A stretch of DNA of 64,000 nucleotides, from contig NZ_QGKM01000075.1 in assembly GCF_003172875.1 (NCBI RefSeq), forward strand, positions 17,496 through 81,495. Reading direction: 5' to 3'. The notes beneath the pieces are model-generated. The model was given only the letters and a program-made list of their open reading frames with translations. It was not told the origin of the DNA and made no database searches. The stretch is from Leucothrix pacifica. GTDB taxonomy: Bacteria > Pseudomonadota > Gammaproteobacteria > Thiotrichales > Thiotrichaceae. Below are positions 57,853 through 64,000 of the stretch, one piece after another; within the stretch, counting starts at the first letter, position 1; each line of letters begins with the position of its first letter. A program made the position numbers and the translations under genes.

Positions 57853-59238
57853 TTAAGCTTTTGTAGACTTGTCCCGCTTCTCAAGCGTCATAGGAAGATT
57901 GCCTTTTGGGCGCAAAGTCAGTCTGCATTCGTGTAACACTTCAGTGCCTTCTGGCAGTGTTAAACGGAAGCGTTGAGCGATAATCGCGATTGATAGGACG
58001 GATTCAACAATACCAAAGCTCTTGCCCAAACAAACACGTGGTCCCGCGCTGAAAGGCACGTAAGCAAACTTGTTTGGTTTGTTCTCTGCTCCGGGTAAAA
58101 ATCGCTCTGGTATAAAGGTATCAGGTTGATCCCATAGTTTTTTATGCCGATGAAGTAGCCATGGCACAACCAGCATTAGAGAGCCTTTAGGGATTTTCTT
58201 CTTACGGATCACATCATCTTCAGATGCTTGTCTGGAAAGAATCGGAACCGGAGGATACAGGCGAATACCCTCGTCAAAGATCGCACGGGTATAGGGTAGT
58301 TTTGACACGTCTGAAAAGTCTGGAATTTTATCACCCAGTACTTCATCCAGTTCAGCATGAAGTTTAGCTTCAACGTCCGGTGACTGAGACACTAAATACC
58401 ACACCCACGCCAAAGAGTTAGCAGTGGTCTCATGGCCAGCCATAAACAGTACAATAATTTCGTTACGAATCTGTTCTCTGGTCAGTGCAGTTTCCGACTC
58501 TCTGTCCTCATTCGCAGCGAGTAGGTGAGCAACCAGAGTTTCCTGATTTTCTTTTTCACTAGCTTTATCGATAATTTCATCAACGACAGCATGAATGCGT
58601 TTAGCGGCCCGCATTGCCATGTGACTTTTTATACTAAATTTGTCTGTCCAGTTTGGGATGTCGGTAAAGCTACTCAGTGGTGTTTGCTTGATTGATGACT
58701 GATAATCTGCAAATGCTTTAACGACTTTGGAGGCTTTTTCTTTTCCCAGGTTTTCACCAAACAGGGTTCTGGAAATAATCTCTGCAGTTAATCTGCCCAT
58801 CTCAGGGAGCACATTGACTGTTGAGCTTTTTTGGTTTGCCCATTCATCCACGATTTCAGTAATGGTGTTAACCATGATTTTACTGTAATTCTGCACGAAC
58901 CCCGTATGAAATAGCGGTGTCTGAATATGGCGGTGCGAAGTCCATGTATCGCCGTCGCTGATAAACAAACCATCGCCGAGTAATGGTTCCAGTGCGCGTT
59001 GCATTTGAGGACTTTTCTTCTCATAGATGTGGTGTTTGGTGACAAATACATCTTTGACAATGCGTGGGTCGTTGGCAATAAAGATTTTTTGTTTGAGAAT
59101 CTGTTGGGACATGAACTCAAACCTGAACGAGTCTTCTGTCCAGATTGACAGTAAATCTTGTCTAGCCTGAAGAATAGCTTTAATCGCACTGGGCTTAGTT
59201 TTGTGCCGCTCAGGGTAGGGAGGTGTGAAGTATTTCAT
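57853..59238 (-). CDS. Cytochrome P450
   Basis: A 461-residue P450. I-helix oxygen motif MAGHETT (266-272), K-helix EGIR (323-326), PERF (377-380), heme loop FSAGPRVCLG with Cys403. No membrane anchor. The sequence looks like the CYP102/CYP110/CYP4-like fatty-substrate groups, but the substrate cannot be assigned, and no ferredoxin or reductase gene is nearby. The start overlaps the stop of the upstream DUF2156 gene by 4 bases (ATGA), so the two are translated as a unit. Confidence 0.92.
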   Translation of the reverse strand: MKYFTPPYPERHKTKPSAIKAILQARQDLLSIWTEDSFRFEFMSQQILKQKIFIANDPRIVKDVFVTKHHIYEKKSPQMQRALEPLLGDGLFISDGDTWTSHRHIQTPLFHTGFVQNYSKIMVNTITEIVDEWANQKSSTVNVLPEMGRLTAEIISRTLFGENLGKEKASKVVKAFADYQSSIKQTPLSSFTDIPNWTDKFSIKSHMAMRAAKRIHAVVDEIIDKASEKENQETLVAHLLAANEDRESETALTREQIRNEIIVLFMAGHETTANSLAWVWYLVSQSPDVEAKLHAELDEVLGDKIPDFSDVSKLPYTRAIFDEGIRLYPPVPILSRQASEDDVIRKKKIPKGSLMLVVPWLLHRHKKLWDQPDTFIPERFLPGAENKPNKFAYVPFSAGPRVCLGKSFGIVESVLSIAIIAQRFRLTLPEGTEVLHECRLTLRPKGNLPMTLEKRDKSTKA

Positions 59239-60317
59239 GAATTGCCCCTAATGAGAGTAGCGCTCTTTTTGGCGATATGACCGAAAATCTTTAGCGTGTC
59301 TTTATTGATTTCCAGTGAGCCCAATGCTTTTAATAGTATCAGAACCTGCCATAAGGTATTCCCCTCGGTAGCCGCGATGTAAACCTGAGTTTGATTACCG
59401 GCAAATTTCTGTTTGTGACTGGCATTACCCTGAAATGGGTAAATAAAATTCAGTTCTTTATAAGTATATTTCAGAATTCTCTGAGTCTTTTGATTTTTGT
59501 TATGACCCGGTCGTGATTGGATCATAAACAGTGGCGACATCCCCAAACTAACGAAGGCTTTGCCTTCCGCCTCAAACTGTTTCATAGCCTCCATGATCAG
59601 AAAAGCACCTGTGCCATTTGGAGCTTCGGGAAGTATCCGGTCGACATTGTGATAATAGCCAATGACTTGATTGTTCCTGTAAATAGGATCAAACACTGCC
59701 ATTGCAATGAGCTTATCGTTATGAGAGGCCCAGAAGTTCCTGACATCGGGTTCTGATTCGTAACTAAACGGGCGCGATAAAATGCCGTACTCGCGTGTTC
59801 CTTTAGCTTCAAGCCACGCTTGACTCAGACCTTTTACAGTATCGTGTGATTCAAAGTCTGTGATCGATTTTTCAAAAACAGTGACGCCTTCGCGTTCGCA
59901 TTTGTTGCGCCATTGACGAAGCTTTGCTCTTTTCTTTCCAGATAAATCAAAATTACTACAAGGTAAATCAGTTTCAATCCCAAACCCATTCACCTGCACA
60001 CCAAGTGAGGTCAATGCATCACCACATTCAGCATTGATATGAACGAAAATCACGCGTTTCGAATCCGCTAAAAAAGCGCTGAGTATTTGAGTGTAATTTG
60101 CAGGGTCACACACAGGGTTCCCAATGACCACCCGATGACCTTGTCTGCTCCAGAATAGATGCTTAAAAGGAAGGTAGGCAACGTAGCCAACGCCTTCTAA
60201 CACGAAATGTCGGAGTTCGTCCTGAAGAGTAGAGTAGCTCATGCAGCCACTACCAAAGTTACGTAAGTAGGGTCTGAGAGATTCTTGATCGGTTTGATTT
60301 GTTGCGGTAGCGCCCAT
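59235..60317 (-). CDS. DUF2156 / lysylphosphatidylglycerol-synthase-C-like acyltransferase
   Basis: A 360-residue protein from ATG 60317 (a longer frame begins at TTG 60404) resembling the C-terminal domain of LPG synthases, a tandem GNAT fold: LRHFVLEGVGYVAYLPF, the GNPVCDPANY loop, SGKKRAKLRQWRNKCEREGV, LSQAWLEAKGTREYGILSRPF, and AFLIMEAMKQFEAEGKAFVSLGMSPLF. Membrane flippase helices of true LPG synthases are missing. It may move an aminoacyl or acyl group onto a lipid that the coupled P450 modifies; this is inference. Confidence 0.8.
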   Translation of the reverse strand: MGATATNQTDQESLRPYLRNFGSGCMSYSTLQDELRHFVLEGVGYVAYLPFKHLFWSRQGHRVVIGNPVCDPANYTQILSAFLADSKRVIFVHINAECGDALTSLGVQVNGFGIETDLPCSNFDLSGKKRAKLRQWRNKCEREGVTVFEKSITDFESHDTVKGLSQAWLEAKGTREYGILSRPFSYESEPDVRNFWASHNDKLIAMAVFDPIYRNNQVIGYYHNVDRILPEAPNGTGAFLIMEAMKQFEAEGKAFVSLGMSPLFMIQSRPGHNKNQKTQRILKYTYKELNFIYPFQGNASHKQKFAGNQTQVYIAATEGNTLWQVLILLKALGSLEINKDTLKIFGHIAKKSATLIRGNS

Positions 60318-60435
60318 GGAGAACCATTTTTTGTTTGAGCGAATACTAATATGGCCAAGAATCGAATGCCACCACGAAATAGATAAGCATTTGATCTTGG
60401 CCAATTTAACGCAAAGTTAGTAACTATCTTTTATA

Positions 60436-61179
60436 TTAACGCTCACGAACAAAGCGACGGATTTCGGCGACATGGCGTCGGCTAACTTCCAGCTCGTCTT
60501 CGATCTTGTCAATGGTTACTTTAACTCGACCGATCGGAGACTTTGATAGACCACTAATGCGACTCTTAGCCACCAGTGCGTTACGGTGAATACGAATAAA
60601 GCGCTCTGACAAATCATTTTCCAATGACTTCAGAGACTCTTCGATAATCACCTCACCCTCTTTGTGGCGTACAGTGACGTACTTCTGATCTGCCTGGAAA
60701 TAATAAACATCTTCGATAGGAATCAGTTCCAGATTACCACGGCGGCGAGCACAAATGTGCTTACGATTAGCCATCGCGTCTTCGGTTTTATCCAGCATTT
60801 CCGAGCGTTGAGCACGGTTTAATGAACGGGCTTGTTCCAGACTTTTTAATAATTGTTCTTGTCTTATTGGTTTCATTAGATACCCTGTTGCTTTTGTTGA
60901 AAAGGCTTCAAGCGCGTATTCTCCGTACGCGGTCGTGAAGATTACGGCTGGTGGATTTGGCATGCTGGCAAGGTGCTTGGCCACTTCAAGGCCATCCATG
61001 ACAGGCATGGTAATATCCAGCAAAATCAAATCCGGTTGGTGACGTTCCACCATCATTAATGCCTCGGCCCCGTTTTCGGCTTCGGCACATACGTTGTAGT
61101 CAGATTTCTCTGCAAGTAGACTTTGTATTCTTTTACGAGCTAGTTCTTCGTCATCAACGACGAGTATATTCATTGTCAT
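60436..61179 (-). CDS. algR: LytTR-type response regulator, AlgR-like
   Basis: A 247-residue regulator: receiver (ILVVDDEELARKRI, phospho-Asp in LILLDITMPVMDG, Lys in YLMKPIRQ) and C-terminal LytTR DNA-binding domain (IPIEDVYYFQADQKYVTVRH, ERFIRIHRNALVA). AlgR governs alginate and type IV pilus genes in Pseudomonas. ATG 61179 has GAAGGAG upstream. The neighbours (kinase, argH) are the same as in Pseudomonas, but the regulon here is not shown. Confidence 0.9.
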   Translation of the reverse strand: MTMNILVVDDEELARKRIQSLLAEKSDYNVCAEAENGAEALMMVERHQPDLILLDITMPVMDGLEVAKHLASMPNPPAVIFTTAYGEYALEAFSTKATGYLMKPIRQEQLLKSLEQARSLNRAQRSEMLDKTEDAMANRKHICARRRGNLELIPIEDVYYFQADQKYVTVRHKEGEVIIEESLKSLENDLSERFIRIHRNALVAKSRISGLSKSPIGRVKVTIDKIEDELEVSRRHVAEIRRFVRER

Positions 61180-61184
61180 TATTA

Positions 61185-62237
61185 TTACTCCTTCGGGATC
61201 GAGAATGAGACGCGGTATTGATGGCGCGATCTTTTTATTTGTAAGTTTGCACGATTGCCATAAGCAAGCTTCAGGCGGTTCTTAAGGTTTTCCTGTGCAA
61301 TATGATTTCCTTTTTGGTGCGAGTTAGTACCTTCCGGAGGAACAGGATTGGTGATTACGATATCCAGTTTGTCACCAGCATCGTACAAGCTGATTCCTAG
61401 TGTTCCGCCTTCTTCACGGGGTTGAATTCCGTGATAAATCGCATTTTCCGCAAGTGGTTGTAACAACAAAGGGGGGATTTCCATGTCGAATGGCAATGTG
61501 TTGCGGTCCATATCCCAGACGATATTGAGTCGTCGTTTACCTAGTCTCAAGCCTTCCATACGCAAATAACGCAGTGTTACATCGAGCTCTTCACGTAATG
61601 GAATTCTGTTGCGCTTATCCAGCGTGGTTCTGAAAATATCAGCCAGATCAAGAATCGCTTCTTCTGCCTGATCAGCATCCTGATGCACAAGCATCGCGAT
61701 ACTATTCAAACTATTGAATAAGAAATGAGGGCGCATGCGTGACTGTAGTGCGTCGTACTTTGCTCCGGAGTCAGCACGCAGATGCTCATCTCGTTCGTTC
61801 TGAATATAGAAATAACGTAAGGCGAACAGAGTGATCACTACACTGATGAAGATATTTCTCAGGATAAAAGGTGTATCCCAGTAAAAAATCTCACCTACCT
61901 TCTGGTAACTGTCTGTCATAATGGTCAGTACAGATGCGCAGATGGTAAAGAACACAACGATACCGGTCGCTACAACAGACGTACGAAGCACATCCTGAGG
62001 ACCCGCGAACTTGTGATAGAAGCACAAGCTAATCGTGGCGCTGATCACAACCCACTGCACAAAGACAGAGGTCAGAATTAGCTTTAGCACAGAGGCCTGA
62101 TAGGTATCAGCTGCCGATGCTAATGCCAAAACCATTGCTAATACTTCAGCGGCTATCGCGACACGCAATATTGCTTTGAATGAGCAAAGGTTCGGCAAGA
62201 ATCCTAAGCGTTGGGTATCAATTTCCGTTACTGACAT
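61185..62237 (-). CDS. algZ: LytS/AlgZ-type sensor histidine kinase
   Basis: A 350-residue membrane kinase of the HPK8/LytS type. Several hydrophobic helices occupy residues about 25-160, followed by the His_kinase domain with RMRPHFLFNSLNSIAMLVHQDADQAEEAILDLADIFR (phospho-His in PHFLFN) and an ATP box PLLLQPLAENAIYHG. The sensor is membrane-embedded. It precedes algR by 5 bases and is divergent from argH. Confidence 0.9.
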   Translation of the reverse strand: MSVTEIDTQRLGFLPNLCSFKAILRVAIAAEVLAMVLALASAADTYQASVLKLILTSVFVQWVVISATISLCFYHKFAGPQDVLRTSVVATGIVVFFTICASVLTIMTDSYQKVGEIFYWDTPFILRNIFISVVITLFALRYFYIQNERDEHLRADSGAKYDALQSRMRPHFLFNSLNSIAMLVHQDADQAEEAILDLADIFRTTLDKRNRIPLREELDVTLRYLRMEGLRLGKRRLNIVWDMDRNTLPFDMEIPPLLLQPLAENAIYHGIQPREEGGTLGISLYDAGDKLDIVITNPVPPEGTNSHQKGNHIAQENLKNRLKLAYGNRANLQIKRSRHQYRVSFSIPKE

Positions 62238-62497
62238 TAATATTATTATTTCTTTATCAGGGCCATTTATGGCGCAAGAATCCGGAAAGCTTCCTCAATA
62301 GTTTGTTATTATTATTCTACGTAAACCGCGCTATGTACGGTTGTTAGGTCGTCGCCTAATTTGTTGCGTTAGTCGGGCATTAAAAACTGTTATCGTTATT
62401 TTATTATCGCTCATCGCCAATTACTCAACGCTTATCTATTGTTCCACAATATGCTAAGCTGATCAATCACATTTTACTTGCTGGAAGCTTAACGAAT
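62238..62497. other. Divergent promoter region between algZ and argH
   Basis: 260 bases without coding signal. AT-rich runs such as TTATTATTATTCTA near 62308 and TTATTTTATTATCG near 62395 could form promoters for both directions. No known operator recognised. Confidence 0.4.
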
Positions 62498-63916
62498 ATG
62501 TCAAAAAACACTGTAGAAACAAGCACTAAAACGTCTGAAAACAAACTTTGGGGTGGGCGTTTTGCAGAGGATACGGATGCCTTTGTCGAGGCCTTTACAG
62601 CCTCTATTATGTTCGATAAGCGCTTGGCAAATCAGGATATTCAGGGCTCTGAAGCACATGCTGAAATGCTGCACAAAGTCGGTGTGCTAAACGCACAAGA
62701 GCTGGCCGATATTCAACAGGGCTTAGCAGCAATTCGCAAAGATGCTGCTGAAGGAAAAGTTGAATGGTCTATTGCGCTGGAAGATGTGCACATGAATATC
62801 GAAGCGCGTTTGACAGACCGCATTGGGATTGCTGGCAAGAAGCTTCACACAGGTCGTTCAAGAAATGATCAGATCGCTACGGACATCCGTTTATGGTTAC
62901 GTGAGCAGGTCGATTTTATCGCAGGTGAAATCACGCGTTTGCAGCAAGGCTTAGTAGAGCTTGCAGAGCGGGAAGCGCATACAATTTTACCAGGATTTAC
63001 TCATCTTCAGGTGGCTCAGCCAATCACATTTGGTCATCACATGATGGCTTGGTATGAAATGCTGGAGCGCGACTATGAGCGCTTACTGGACTGCCGCAAG
63101 CGTATCAATGTGATGCCTCTGGGGTCTGCAGCTTTAGCAGGTACCAGTTATCCGATTGATCGTGAATTTACATCACAGCTGTTAAGTTTTGATCGTCCTT
63201 CGCGCAATTCACTGGATGGTGTGAGCGATCGCGACTTTGCTATCGAGTTTACCTCAGTAGCTAGTGTCATCATGATGCATTTGTCGCGCTTCTCTGAGGA
63301 GCTAGTACTTTGGACATCTGCCCAGTTTGATTTTATCAACTTGCCTGATCGCTTTTGTACAGGCTCTTCAATCATGCCTCAAAAGAAAAACCCGGATGTG
63401 CCTGAGTTAGTACGTGGTAAAACAGGGCGTGTATACGGTAGTTTAATTAGTCTAATGACACTGATGAAAAGCCAGCCTCTGGCCTACAACAAGGACAACC
63501 AGGAAGATAAAGAGCCACTGTTTGACACAGTTGATACCTTGATCGGTAGCTTGCGTTCTTTTGCGGATATGATGCCGTATGTTGAAACTAAGCCTGAGAG
63601 CATGCGTCGTGCTGCGATGCAAGGGTTTGCAACAGCAACGGATCTTGCGGACTACCTTGTAGTAAAAGGCATGCCTTTCCGTGATGCGCATGAGGTGGTT
63701 GGTAAAGCGGTGGCATTTGGTGTTGAAACCAAGCAGGACTTAAGTGAAATGACACTGGAGGAGTTGAAACAGTTCTCTGATGTCATTACAGAGGACGTCT
63801 TCGATGTATTGACGCTGGAAGGCTCTGTAGCTGCTCGTAATCACATTGGTGGCACGGCTCCTGAGCAGGTATTGCTTCAGGTTGCAGTAGCTAAAGCATC
63901 GCTCGCTGCCAGATAA
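62498..63916 (+). CDS. argH: Argininosuccinate lyase
   Basis: A 472-residue fumarase/aspartase superfamily enzyme, last step of arginine synthesis. Marks: [20 protein letters not shown], the [17 protein letters not shown] loop, [15 protein letters not shown], and the signature [20 protein letters not shown] with the catalytic Ser. Full length. A 30-residue longer N-terminus ([16 protein letters not shown]) than the shortest homologues is ordinary. Confidence 0.97.
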   Translation: MSKNTVETSTKTSENKLWGGRFAEDTDAFVEAFTASIMFDKRLANQDIQGSEAHAEMLHKVGVLNAQELADIQQGLAAIRKDAAEGKVEWSIALEDVHMNIEARLTDRIGIAGKKLHTGRSRNDQIATDIRLWLREQVDFIAGEITRLQQGLVELAEREAHTILPGFTHLQVAQPITFGHHMMAWYEMLERDYERLLDCRKRINVMPLGSAALAGTSYPIDREFTSQLLSFDRPSRNSLDGVSDRDFAIEFTSVASVIMMHLSRFSEELVLWTSAQFDFINLPDRFCTGSSIMPQKKNPDVPELVRGKTGRVYGSLISLMTLMKSQPLAYNKDNQEDKEPLFDTVDTLIGSLRSFADMMPYVETKPESMRRAAMQGFATATDLADYLVVKGMPFRDAHEVVGKAVAFGVETKQDLSEMTLEELKQFSDVITEDVFDVLTLEGSVAARNHIGGTAPEQVLLQVAVAKASLAAR

Positions 63917-64000
63917 GTTTGGAACAGGCGGTGTTAACTCTGTCTGGCCAGACTCTTGGCTAACGTATCAAGGAGGCAGGCCCAGGGCAATCGCTTGAAA

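Overview
The window looks like chromosome from a gammaproteobacterium of moderate GC content. Three gene orders typical of that class support this: argH divergent from an algZ/algR-type pair, the trpF-trpB-trpA-accD-folC-SPOR-cvpA-purF run, and mreBCD. A member of the Thiotrichales (Leucothrix/Cocleimonas-like) is my guess from overall protein style, but no marker here proves it. No rRNA, tRNA or CRISPR array was seen.

Layout. 0-7.2 kb: the start of a threonine dehydrogenase gene divergent from a cupin-type XRE regulator, then a leucine biosynthesis operon (leuC-leuD-leuA-leuB, minus strand) divergent from a LysR regulator. 7.2-15.75 kb: an accessory block. It holds a VapBC-type toxin-antitoxin pair, a membrane zinc-ribbon protein, a very large exported WD40-transmembrane-ATPase gene, a TIR-domain gene, an IS200-like element and a HigBA toxin-antitoxin pair. 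The TIR gene has an in-frame TAA at codon 38 and the WD40 gene a one-base frameshift, so this candidate sensor/defence operon appears broken in this sequence. 15.75-24.3 kb: housekeeping and envelope genes (sbcB, a methyltransferase, a lipoprotein lipase, a site-2 protease-like protein, a DegP/MucD protease, truC, an M20 amidohydrolase).

24.3-33 kb: a complete phosphate regulon, phoB2-pstS-pstC-pstA-pstB-phoU then phoB-phoR, with recognisable Pho boxes before pstS and before phoB, and two PhoB paralogues flanking the transporter. 33-34.2 kb: two tandem type IV pilin genes, the first with a sigma-54-type promoter. 34.3-41.9 kb: rluB, a PPK2 polyphosphate kinase, an Atm1-type ABC exporter, a 14-copy heptanucleotide satellite, a coiled-coil membrane protein, mltA and an alpha/beta hydrolase.

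42-48.7 kb: mreBCD and a giant FAD/Fe-S dehydrogenase fusion. 48.7-57.7 kb: a cytosolic-looking YkuD enzyme, then purF-cvpA-SPOR-folC-accD-trpA-trpB-trpF, mostly tightly packed on the minus strand. 57.8-60.4 kb: a translationally coupled cytochrome P450 and DUF2156-type acyltransferase pair of unknown pathway. 60.4-64 kb: an AlgR/AlgZ-type LytTR two-component system divergent from argH.

The most unusual part is the TIR / exported-WD40 / ATPase / zinc-ribbon cluster at 8.0-14.2 kb. Its domain combination suggests a membrane-spanning sensor coupled to a TIR effector. Two separate lesions, and near-identical blade repeats, show that the locus is changing quickly.
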